From Rariglobus sp041662485 (GTDB lineage Bacteria > Verrucomicrobiota > Verrucomicrobiia > Opitutales > Opitutaceae), in assembly GCA_041662485.1 (NCBI GenBank), contig JBAZSJ010000001.1, positions 186,001 through 250,000 of the forward strand: a DNA stretch of 64,000 bases. Reading direction: 5' to 3'. Shown here piece by piece: positions 52,061 through 60,052 of the stretch. Both the position numbers and the translations under genes were made by a program. The notes under the pieces were generated by a model. The model saw nothing but the letters and a program-made list of their open reading frames with translations. It had not been told where the DNA came from and searched no databases. How positions within the stretch are numbered: position 1 is the first letter of the stretch; each line of letters opens with the position of its first letter.

Positions 52061-54550
52061 CTATAGTTTTACTAAAACTGCTCTGGCCGGACGAACCGGT
52101 TCTTCGGCGGTCGTGACCCGTTCGGCTGTCCATCCTTTGCGGCCGGATTTCAGGCGAAACGAAACGATTTCGTGAGGCGTGATCCTGCCCAGATCAATAC
52201 GCTGCCCGAGCCAGGCGAGGGTGCCCGCGGCGGCTTTTGAAGCTTTGCCCTGAATACGAACGATCCAGCCTGTTCCGTCCGTCGCGGGCTTGATCGCGAG
52301 CAACCGTGCGCCCGGGCTCAGCGAGGCAAAGGAGCCGCTGCGACCTTGCGTGCCTGGATGAGGCGCCGTGCGGAGGATGGAGATGGGTTGCTCAAGGCTG
52401 TCGGCCAGCGTCCATCCATCGATGTCGCCCGCGCCGATGGCGAACTTGAAGCAGTGTTCGCCCATGTCCTGATGCGGGCGCCACGGTTCGTCGGTGGCCG
52501 AGGAGGAACTGTTGCGCGCATAACGCGTGGAGCGCACGACCGTGGCGCGGAGCGCGCCGGCGGCGAGGTCGAAGTTATAGAGCGCATCGCTCGCGAAGAT
52601 GAACGGTGTGCGGCCTGCGTCGGCGCGCACCCAGCGTCCACCGGGAACTTCGCCGAGAGGGCCGCGGGTGATTTCGCCGCCGGGCACCTCGAAGGTCGCC
52701 GTGTCACCGGCTCCCGGCATGAGCAGTTTCAGGCGGGCGGAGCGTTCGTTCCAGAGCAGACGGGCGGAGATCGCGACATGGCGCGCGCCGTGGTCGACGG
52801 CGAAACTCAGTTCCAGGCGGGAGGCGCCGGAGGTCAGCATCACCCAGAGGACGGCGCGCAACGGGCCTTTTTCCAGGACTTTTGTTTGGGTGACCGTCCA
52901 GGTAGCGAGGACGTTGGAGATGTCGTCGCCGTGGCGGTCGCCGTCGTGGTTGCCCCAGGAGCCGAAGGGATCGTCGAAAGTCGCGATGCGCAGACCGTCG
53001 CGGCCGAAGAGTTTTTTTGCGTCGAGCGTGAGGTCGATGCCGGTGTCCCCGGCGCCGGCCGATACGGTGATCGCTTCGTTGGCGACAAAGGTGTCGCCGC
53101 GGGCGCGGACTTTGGTTTTGAGCGGCGGGGCGAGGCGCGGGGTTTCGTTCCAGGCGACTCGCACCACTTGATAGCCGCAGGCCGGCAGCGTGACAGGGAA
53201 GAGGAAGCGTTTGCGCCAGGGCGTTTCCATGGCGAACTGGTGTTCTTGTGCGATCAGTTGGAAGGGCACGGGTTGTCCGCGGTGGTCGATCACCTCGACG
53301 GGGAGTTCGTCCGGTTTGTTGGCGTAGGCGCGGATGTGGCGGTATTCGAGACACGCCTCGACTTCGGCCAGCGTGGTCAACGCGACGGGTTGCGGGTTGA
53401 ACAGCACGACGGGAACGGCCGTGGGCATGTTCTCGGCGGGAGCGGGCACGCGCGTGTCGCAGGCCGCGGCGAGGGCGGTGAGCGCCGCCAGTTCGTGACG
53501 GCGGGCGTCGTGATAGGCCACGCCCAGCCAGGCGTGTTGATCCTCATACGCGGATTCGATGGAGGTGCCCGGCAGGATGTCGTGAAAGGTATTAAACAAC
53601 ATCGAATCCCACGCGGCGCCCAAGTCGGGGGCCGGCCGGTCGAGCGCGGCGGAAATGACGCTCGTGGTGCGTTCGGCGGAGAGCAGGAGGTTTTCGGCGC
53701 GGCGGTAGGCTTTTTTATAGCGGAAGGCGCTCGCGTAGCAGCCGCGGAGGGTGAAGTTCAGCTCCTTCTTCACGACGGGGTGGGGCTTCTTTTCCTTCGC
53801 GAGTGTGTCGAAGAAGCGGTGGAAGGTGGAGAACTCGACGTCCACGTCCTTGTTGGCGTCGCGCCAAGCGAGGATGGCGCGGATCTGCTGGGCGGTCGGG
53901 CCGCCGCCGTGGTTGCCGAGGCCGAAGGTGATGGCGACGTTGTCGAGTCCCCACGCGGGAGCTTTCTCGCGATATTCGTCCAGCCGGCGGGCGACGTCGT
54001 CGCGTTCGCTGCCATACCAGCCGATCGGAATACGCCAGCTCAGCACGCGGCGTGCACCCGGGCCTTCCCACCAGAAGGCTGGCGAGGGGAGCGGGCAGTC
54101 GGCCTCGAAGGGGCGGGAGAACGCAAAATAATCCATGCCGGCGGCGGCGTAGATTTCGGGCCAGCCGAAGCTGTGTCCGAAGGAATCGGCCGACCAGGCC
54201 ACGCGGGGACGCACCCCGAGTTCGCGCTGCATGTAATTCAGGCCCGAGGTGAAGTGGCGGTTCAGCACCTCGGTCGCCGGGAGGTTGGTGTCGGGCTGGC
54301 ACAGAGTGCCGCCAACCACATCCCAGCGCCCCGCGGCGATCAGTTCGCGAATGCGGGCAAAGGTGGGACGGTCGTTTTCCTGAATGTGGCGGTAGAGGGA
54401 GGTTTCGCCACGGATGTAGGTGAGTTCGGGAAACTCGTCCATGAGGCGCACAATCGTGCGGCAGGTGACGATGCCTTCGTTGAGGCCTTCGCGCCAATCC
54501 CAGAGCCAGACGGGATCGAGGTGTGAGTTGCCGATGAGATGGAAGCGCAT
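52061..54550 (-). CDS. GH38 alpha-mannosidase-like, compact form
   Basis: 829 residues from the ATG at 54550, chosen because GH38 begins there (MRFHLIGNSHLDPVWLWDWREG, split here, with His10 and Asp12 as metal ligands); the frame is open about 99 codons further upstream through the regulatory gap, which has no credible start. The nucleophile is Asp122 in VAWSADSFGHSFGWPEI, and LFNTFHDILPGTSI carries a second ligand. C-terminal beta-domains follow. It is divergent from the second GntR/LacI hybrid, across a gap that has two TGTAT-N7-ATACA sites, so co-regulation is likely. It differs from the 1005-residue enzyme in lacking the N-terminal domain. Confidence 0.88.
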   Translation of the reverse strand: MRFHLIGNSHLDPVWLWDWREGLNEGIVTCRTIVRLMDEFPELTYIRGETSLYRHIQENDRPTFARIRELIAAGRWDVVGGTLCQPDTNLPATEVLNRHFTSGLNYMQRELGVRPRVAWSADSFGHSFGWPEIYAAAGMDYFAFSRPFEADCPLPSPAFWWEGPGARRVLSWRIPIGWYGSERDDVARRLDEYREKAPAWGLDNVAITFGLGNHGGGPTAQQIRAILAWRDANKDVDVEFSTFHRFFDTLAKEKKPHPVVKKELNFTLRGCYASAFRYKKAYRRAENLLLSAERTTSVISAALDRPAPDLGAAWDSMLFNTFHDILPGTSIESAYEDQHAWLGVAYHDARRHELAALTALAAACDTRVPAPAENMPTAVPVVLFNPQPVALTTLAEVEACLEYRHIRAYANKPDELPVEVIDHRGQPVPFQLIAQEHQFAMETPWRKRFLFPVTLPACGYQVVRVAWNETPRLAPPLKTKVRARGDTFVANEAITVSAGAGDTGIDLTLDAKKLFGRDGLRIATFDDPFGSWGNHDGDRHGDDISNVLATWTVTQTKVLEKGPLRAVLWVMLTSGASRLELSFAVDHGARHVAISARLLWNERSARLKLLMPGAGDTATFEVPGGEITRGPLGEVPGGRWVRADAGRTPFIFASDALYNFDLAAGALRATVVRSTRYARNSSSSATDEPWRPHQDMGEHCFKFAIGAGDIDGWTLADSLEQPISILRTAPHPGTQGRSGSFASLSPGARLLAIKPATDGTGWIVRIQGKASKAAAGTLAWLGQRIDLGRITPHEIVSFRLKSGRKGWTAERVTTAEEPVRPARAVLVKL

Positions 54551-54652
54551 GGGGAGGTTCAGGATTCGGAATTGAAAAGGGTCATGTGGCGGTGCCCGCG
54601 TGCGGCTAAAACGGGCGAACGCATGAGAGCATGGAGGATTTTTATAGACAAA

Positions 54653-54669
54653 TGTATTTTTTAAATACA
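54653..54669. promoter_or_regulatory. operator candidate TGTAT-N7-ATACA
   Basis: TGTATTTTTTAAATACA, a 7-3-7 perfect palindrome in the divergent gap between GH38 and the regulator gene. Confidence 0.65.
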
Positions 54670-54804
54670 ATAAATACGCGATCCCTCGCTTTTGATGCAT
54701 GCACACCCTCAAATCCACCGTGGCCACCGCCGGTCTTCCGGCGGTCTTTTCGTTGGTGGTTGCCGGGGGTGTTTTTCCAGGAAAACCGGATGCGCGGTTA
54801 AATT

Positions 54805-54823
54805 TTGTATTTAAGCGATACAA
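54805..54823. promoter_or_regulatory. operator candidate next to the regulator start
   Basis: TTGTATTTAAGCGATACAA, same arms with the same 7-base spacing, directly upstream of the regulator's first ATGs; a likely autoregulatory site. Confidence 0.6.
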
Positions 54824-54840
54824 CCATGTATTCCTTGCGC

Positions 54841-55965
54841 ATGACATCTTCCCTTGATTCGCAAAATCTGGATGAAACCACGCGTTACCGCGCGGCCAAA
54901 GAGCTGCTGCGGCACAAGGTGCTGAGCGGAGAAGTGGGGCACGGCGAACAACTCCAGACCGAACTCGAGCTTTGCCGCGTCACCAATCTGTCGCGCACCA
55001 CGATGCGCAAGGCGATCGCCGATCTCGTCAAGGAAGGCCTGCTGGTGCGCTTTCGCGGGCGCGGCACGTTTGTGAACTTCGACCGTTCGCCGGTGCAGAA
55101 GAAACTCCTCGCGCTGCTGGTCTGCCAGTATAGCGGCGGGGCCGGAGCCTACGACGTGTTGATTCGCGGCGCGCAGGAAGCCGCGTCGGAACTGGGCTAC
55201 AAGCTCATGCTGGCGAATTCCCAGAATGACGCCGGCGCCGCGCTCACCCAGGCGGTGAGCCTCAACGAGCACAAGGTGGCGGGCACCATTCTCGTGCCGC
55301 TGCAAACGCCGTTGTCCGACGCCAACAACGCACGCGTCGTCCATGCGCTGCGCCAGGCGGGCCAGCAAGTGGTGATGGTGGACGAATTCTCCGACGACGC
55401 CAGCCTGACAAGCGTGTGCAGCCAGAACCGCGAGGCGATGCAGGCCCTGACCAACCATCTGATCGCCCGCGGCTATCAACGCATCGCTTTCTTGACGAGT
55501 GTGCGCACCGAAGTCGTCCAGGAGCGCGAGGAAGGTTTTCTCGCCGCGATGAAAGAGCGCGGGCTGCCGGTTCCGCCCGAATATTTTCTTGAGGTGGGCA
55601 GCCGGGATCCGGCCCGCCAGGGAATCCAGGAGATGGATGTTCTCATGGCGCTGCGCACGCCGCCGCAGGCGGTGATTTGCCTGCACGATCTGATCGCGCT
55701 CAACGCGCTCAAGCGCTGCGAGGAGCGCGGGTGGAAAGTGCCCGCCGACGTGGCGATCGTCGGCTTTGACGACCTTCCGGCCTCGGCGTCCAGCCGGCCT
55801 CCGCTCACGACGGTGCACCAACCGCTGATGGAAGCGGGACGCCGCGCGGTGGAGTTGCTCGTGCGCCAGCTCAAGGGCGAAGAGCTGATCAACCATCACG
55901 AACGCCTGCCCTGCCAGCTGATCGAGCGCGGCTCCGTCGGCGACACCGTCTCGCCTGGCTCCTGA
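54841..55965 (+). CDS. GntR-type HTH / LacI-type sensor hybrid regulator, second
   Basis: About 374 residues from the ATG at 54841; ATG 54826 and TTG 54805 are alternatives, and the domain starts after all three. Winged helix at about residues 12-70 (TELELCRVTNLSRTTMRKAI, FRGRGTFVNF) then a LacI-like effector domain (LLALLVCQYSGGAGAYDVLI, AFLTSVRTEVVQEREEGF, VAIVGFDDLPASASSRPPLT). It is upstream of and in line with a PEP-CTERM gene 37 bp on, hence probably in the same transcript. Operator candidates lie in the gap before it. The likely inducer is a sugar released by the enzymes encoded nearby. Confidence 0.9.
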   Translation: MTSSLDSQNLDETTRYRAAKELLRHKVLSGEVGHGEQLQTELELCRVTNLSRTTMRKAIADLVKEGLLVRFRGRGTFVNFDRSPVQKKLLALLVCQYSGGAGAYDVLIRGAQEAASELGYKLMLANSQNDAGAALTQAVSLNEHKVAGTILVPLQTPLSDANNARVVHALRQAGQQVVMVDEFSDDASLTSVCSQNREAMQALTNHLIARGYQRIAFLTSVRTEVVQEREEGFLAAMKERGLPVPPEYFLEVGSRDPARQGIQEMDVLMALRTPPQAVICLHDLIALNALKRCEERGWKVPADVAIVGFDDLPASASSRPPLTTVHQPLMEAGRRAVELLVRQLKGEELINHHERLPCQLIERGSVGDTVSPGS

Positions 55966-56002
55966 CCACTTTTATCAAACGCTAACCCAACCCCATTATT
56001 TC

Positions 56003-57910
56003 ATGAAAACGATACCCCTAGCCTTACGCATGGCCGCTTTCGTCGCCGCCATTTCCTGCGCTCCGCAATTCGCCTATGCCAGCACTTATGACAGTGGGGC
56101 CGGCGCCGGTATTCAGGCTGGAAGCGCCACTTGGGATTTCAATACCACCTCGAACTGGACGACGGACAGCGGTGCCAGCCGAGTCAATTGGACCAACAAC
56201 AGCGATCTGGCGAGTTTCCAACTTCAGGGTAATGCCGGGACTGTCACCATTGGTGCAACCCAAGTCGGGACCGGCGGCCTCACGTTTTCGGGAACCGTTG
56301 GATCCACCTCCTCTCTCTGGACAATGGGGCTGTCGGCTGGAACCAATTCGATCCAGCTGGGAGCAGGGGGGATTACCAATCAAATCAGCGACGGCTTTCT
56401 GAAGATCAATGCGCCATTGGTGCTCACGGCATCCCAGACATGGACTTCAACAAGGCTTGCCGCCAACAATGGGGCTGCGGGCGTCCAAGTGGTTGGTGCC
56501 ATTTCCTCCGTGTCCGGCGCCACCAACCTGACCTTCGACGGTTTGGGACTGTCTGATCCAACAGGGATGGGGAACACGGTGTCCCGGGTGACGTTTGATA
56601 TTAGCGGAGCCAATACCTTTACCGGCACAACAACGGTGACAGGAGGTGCGGTGCTTCGGTTGAATTATGGCTCCCAAAATAACAGCAAGCTCGACGACAA
56701 CAGCGCGCTGATCCTTAAGGGCGGCTCGGTCGTTCTGAATTCCGGGAGTAACACCATTGAAGTCGTGGCATCCACAACGGTCGATTCCGGCGCGAATACG
56801 ATCTTTGCGGGTTCGAGCGGAGGCGGTACAAACACCGGAACCGGCGTCATCACCAATAAAATTCAACTCGGTGCGCTCACGCATAATATATCGGGCACTC
56901 TAGATATAACCAATGCTGTCAGCGGAATTGCCGCCACAACCACGGGCAATACCAACGGTATTATCGGCGGCTGGGCGACTTTGTCAGGAAGCTGGGCGGT
57001 CGGAAGCGCGGACGGGAGCACCAGCACGAATATCACCTCCACGGCTGGAACGACGGACAACACCCCCGCAACCTGGACGACGACGAAGAATGTTAATGTC
57101 AGTTCCACATCGGCGGTCAGTGTCACCACGAGTAAAACGATCAACGCCCTTCGCTTTAATGGTGCCAATGGCGGTATCAGCATCGACCCAGCCGCTACGG
57201 TGCAGGTGAACAGCGGCGGCATTATCGCGGCGGCTTCCGGTCAGTCGATCACCGGCGGCAAGATCACGACCGGCCAATCCTCCGGCGAACTCTTCGTTCA
57301 CACACCCAACGCGTTTACCATCGGTTCGGATATCGCCGACAACGGCTCGACGCCGACCATCCTTGTGAAAGCCGGATCGAACAGCCTTACGCTGACCGGT
57401 GCCAACACCTACACCGGGGCCACCTATGTCAATTCCGCCACGCTGGCTATCGTCGGCGGCTCGCTGGCCAACGGCAATGTGTTTGTCCGCGGCGCGGCGA
57501 CGTTCACGATGAATTCCACGTCGGCGATCACCTTCAACCTCGCTGGCACGAACGCCGGCCAGTTCGATGTATTTACGCAGGATGCCGGCGGTTTGTTGAC
57601 CCTTGGCGGAACGATGAACCTGAAGTTCAACAGCACATTTACGAGCGGAGCTTCTTTCGATCTCTTCAACTTGTCTAGCGGTTCGGCCGATGGCTTCACG
57701 ACAATCAGTATTGCCGGTTCCTACATGGGCTCGATCACCGAGGGAACCCCGGGGCTTTGGTCCGGAACCATAGACGGCCAAGTCTTCACGTTTACCGAAT
57801 CGAGCGGTCTTTTGAATATCGCCGCGATTCCGGAGCCCAGCGCCTACGCGCTCATCTTCGGTTCGCTGGCAATCGGTATGATTGCCGTGGTGCGCCGTCG
57901 TCGCGGTTGA
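56003..57910 (+). CDS. autotransporter-repeat PEP-CTERM surface protein, third
   Basis: 635 residues: signal peptide (to about YASTYDSGAGA), Thr/Gly/Ser-rich body with TSNWTTDSGASRVNWTN and the repeat GANTYTGATYVNSATLAIVG, and the sorting signal IPEPSAYALIFGS with a helix and RRRRG end. Shorter than the two module proteins (768 and 986 residues) and without a prepilin-type gene just upstream. It is transcribed with the regulator and followed by a double-hairpin element and the GH5-like gene. Lower GC than its neighbours may reflect Thr/Asn-rich composition. Confidence 0.83.
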   Translation: MKTIPLALRMAAFVAAISCAPQFAYASTYDSGAGAGIQAGSATWDFNTTSNWTTDSGASRVNWTNNSDLASFQLQGNAGTVTIGATQVGTGGLTFSGTVGSTSSLWTMGLSAGTNSIQLGAGGITNQISDGFLKINAPLVLTASQTWTSTRLAANNGAAGVQVVGAISSVSGATNLTFDGLGLSDPTGMGNTVSRVTFDISGANTFTGTTTVTGGAVLRLNYGSQNNSKLDDNSALILKGGSVVLNSGSNTIEVVASTTVDSGANTIFAGSSGGGTNTGTGVITNKIQLGALTHNISGTLDITNAVSGIAATTTGNTNGIIGGWATLSGSWAVGSADGSTSTNITSTAGTTDNTPATWTTTKNVNVSSTSAVSVTTSKTINALRFNGANGGISIDPAATVQVNSGGIIAAASGQSITGGKITTGQSSGELFVHTPNAFTIGSDIADNGSTPTILVKAGSNSLTLTGANTYTGATYVNSATLAIVGGSLANGNVFVRGAATFTMNSTSAITFNLAGTNAGQFDVFTQDAGGLLTLGGTMNLKFNSTFTSGASFDLFNLSSGSADGFTTISIAGSYMGSITEGTPGLWSGTIDGQVFTFTESSGLLNIAAIPEPSAYALIFGSLAIGMIAVVRRRRG

Positions 57911-57935
57911 AATCCACCTCCCGCTCCTTTCCGTC

Positions 57936-58019
57936 GTAGGGCCCGACCTTGTGTCGGGCCGGTGCGGCGTTCGAAGGAACAAAGACTGCGGCGCGGCCTC
58001 ACGCAAGGTGAGGCCCTAC
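57936..58019. repeat. 84-bp double-hairpin element
   Basis: Outer ends GTAGGGCC / GGCCCTAC; internal hairpins GGCCCGAC-CTTGT-GTCGGGCC (57940-57960) and GGCCTCAC-GCAAG-GTGAGGCC (57995-58015). It fills the gap between the PEP-CTERM and GH5-like genes. Confidence 0.65.
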
Positions 58020-58087
58020 CCCTCTTCATTTTTCAGTCCAAAGCCTCCCTTCGCGGTTTGTGCCGGCGATGAGGGAGACAATTTCCC

Positions 58088-60052
58088 ATGCTCATGAAAC
58101 CCTCGTTTATCCGTCTTGCGTGTCTGCTCGGTTTGACCGCCGCGATTGTTCTTCAGGCCGAACCACCGGTCTCAGCGCCGCTTCCCGCCCTTACGGTCAA
58201 GGGACAGAACTACATGGATTCCACGGGCAACGTGGTCAAATTCTGGGGCGCCAATCTCGTCGCGCTCTATCCGGATCATGCGACGGCCGATGCGCTTTCC
58301 GCCAATCTCGCCTCGCGTGAAATCAATCTGGTTCGCCCGCACCACATGCTGCGTCCCGGCAAGGACTGGAATCCCAAGATGACCAGCGGCGCACTGCTGG
58401 CCTACCAGGGAGACTCCCGCACCTTGGACGCCGACGCGTTCGACCGCTTCGACTACCTGAGCGCCGCCCTGCGCCGCAACGGCATCTATGTGTCTATGTC
58501 GGTTCACCAAAGCCGCTATTTTTATGAAGGCGACGTCGCCATCCTGAAGACCGACGAGGCCGATGCCGCCGCCTGGAGCGCGGCGATGAAGGAGCTCAAT
58601 GGCTGGCACTGGCAAAAAGGCATAGATATCCGCAAATCCCTGCCGGCGATTGATGAACGTGCGGCTTTGTTGAGCGAAGAGTTCATTCGCAATCTGCTCA
58701 CGCATGTGAATCCCCACACGGGTGTCAGCTATGCGGCCGATTCGCAGTGGATCTCGCTCGAGGTCGTCAACGAGTGCTCCATCGAATACGCGATCATCTG
58801 CAAAAACCGCTGGCCCGCGTATTGGCAGGCCAAACTTGAGGCCAAGTGGGCGGAGTTTGCCTTGGCCAACGGTCTGCCGGAGCCCGGAGATTTGTATGCA
58901 CCCGCGGGAAAAGCGGTCGAAGTGCGCGCCCGATTCCTGCGCAAGCTCGACGCCGACTACTACGACCGCGTGCGCGCCGTCGTGCGCGCGACCGGCAGCA
59001 ACGTGCCCATGATGTATTCCAATCTCTGGCGCGGCGACAACGCCCTCGCCATGGCGGCCGAGAAGTCCGACGTGATCGAGGACCATGCCTACGTTGATCC
59101 GCTCGTGGTGCGGGGGCTCGATGACGGTATCGCGGCGTCATTGCGCAACGCGCTGGCCGGGAAACCGTATTTCATCGGCGAATTCAACCAGGCCGAAGGG
59201 GCGAACAATATCAAGGCGCAGGCGCCGTTTCGCACCATGCTCATGCTGGCCGGAGCCGCCTACGGGGCCTTGCATGACTGGAGCGGCATCGAGTGGTTTG
59301 CCTGGAACCATGGCACGCCGCTGATCGGTTCCGACGGCTGGTCCACCGCCGAGAAACGCGACTCCAGCCTCGGCAACATGGTGTCGGACGCCATGATGCT
59401 CGACCACCTGCGCACGGCCGGTCTGATCTTCCGCAAGGGGTTCGTCGCCGCAAGCAAGGAACCCATCGCGCTCTGGACCGCCGAGCCCTATTATGCCGGG
59501 AACTACGGCGCCCTCATGTCGGGCAAGCACAAGGTTCTCCCGGGCTGGCAGAGCGTTCACGGCATCCGCCGCGCCTACGGCCCGGAACCGGAATCTCAGA
59601 AAAACGCCGACTGGCTTAACAACGCGACCGGGCGGATCATGACCAGCGATACCGGCGAGATCGTCAAAGACACCGAGCGCAAACAACTCACCGTCGCCGC
59701 GCCCGCCGCCGAAGCCTTCAGCGGTTACCTCGACGGCAAGGCGCCGGCGAAACTCTCTCGACTCGCCGTCGCCGGCGAGTCGGGCTTTGCCACCGTGATC
59801 CTTGTCGCCGCCGATGCGCGCCCGTTCGGGCAGAGCGCCAGCCTGCTCATCAGCCGCACGGGACTCGATGCGGAGCTGAAGGAGAACGACGGCCCGGTCG
59901 TCGCGCTGCAATTGCCGGGCGACGGCTGGAAGTTTCGCGTGACGCGTCCGCGCACGGCGGCTTCCTCCGCGCCGGTTGCGCTGACCGTTGGTCCCGATGG
60001 TCGTCTTGCTCTGCCGAGCGGCGTGTGGCATGAAGCCGAGCTGACGCGATGA
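58088..60052 (+). CDS. secreted GH5-like (clan GH-A) glycosidase
   Basis: 654 residues with a signal peptide (cleaved near VLQAE). The barrel starts KGQNYMDSTGNVVKFWGANL; acid/base Glu229 is in ISLEVVNECSIEY and nucleophile Glu365 in YFIGEFNQAEG. The C-terminal 250 residues form beta-rich domains (LWTAEPYYAGNYGALMSGKH). It is more distant from the other GH5s here, and a specific subfamily is not recognised; family GH5 is favoured over other clan A members from the Asn-Glu and Gly-Glu contexts. Its stop overlaps the next start (ATGA at 60049), so it is translationally coupled with DUF5054, an export/import pair acting on one substrate. Confidence 0.75.
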   Translation: MLMKPSFIRLACLLGLTAAIVLQAEPPVSAPLPALTVKGQNYMDSTGNVVKFWGANLVALYPDHATADALSANLASREINLVRPHHMLRPGKDWNPKMTSGALLAYQGDSRTLDADAFDRFDYLSAALRRNGIYVSMSVHQSRYFYEGDVAILKTDEADAAAWSAAMKELNGWHWQKGIDIRKSLPAIDERAALLSEEFIRNLLTHVNPHTGVSYAADSQWISLEVVNECSIEYAIICKNRWPAYWQAKLEAKWAEFALANGLPEPGDLYAPAGKAVEVRARFLRKLDADYYDRVRAVVRATGSNVPMMYSNLWRGDNALAMAAEKSDVIEDHAYVDPLVVRGLDDGIAASLRNALAGKPYFIGEFNQAEGANNIKAQAPFRTMLMLAGAAYGALHDWSGIEWFAWNHGTPLIGSDGWSTAEKRDSSLGNMVSDAMMLDHLRTAGLIFRKGFVAASKEPIALWTAEPYYAGNYGALMSGKHKVLPGWQSVHGIRRAYGPEPESQKNADWLNNATGRIMTSDTGEIVKDTERKQLTVAAPAAEAFSGYLDGKAPAKLSRLAVAGESGFATVILVAADARPFGQSASLLISRTGLDAELKENDGPVVALQLPGDGWKFRVTRPRTAASSAPVALTVGPDGRLALPSGVWHEAELTR

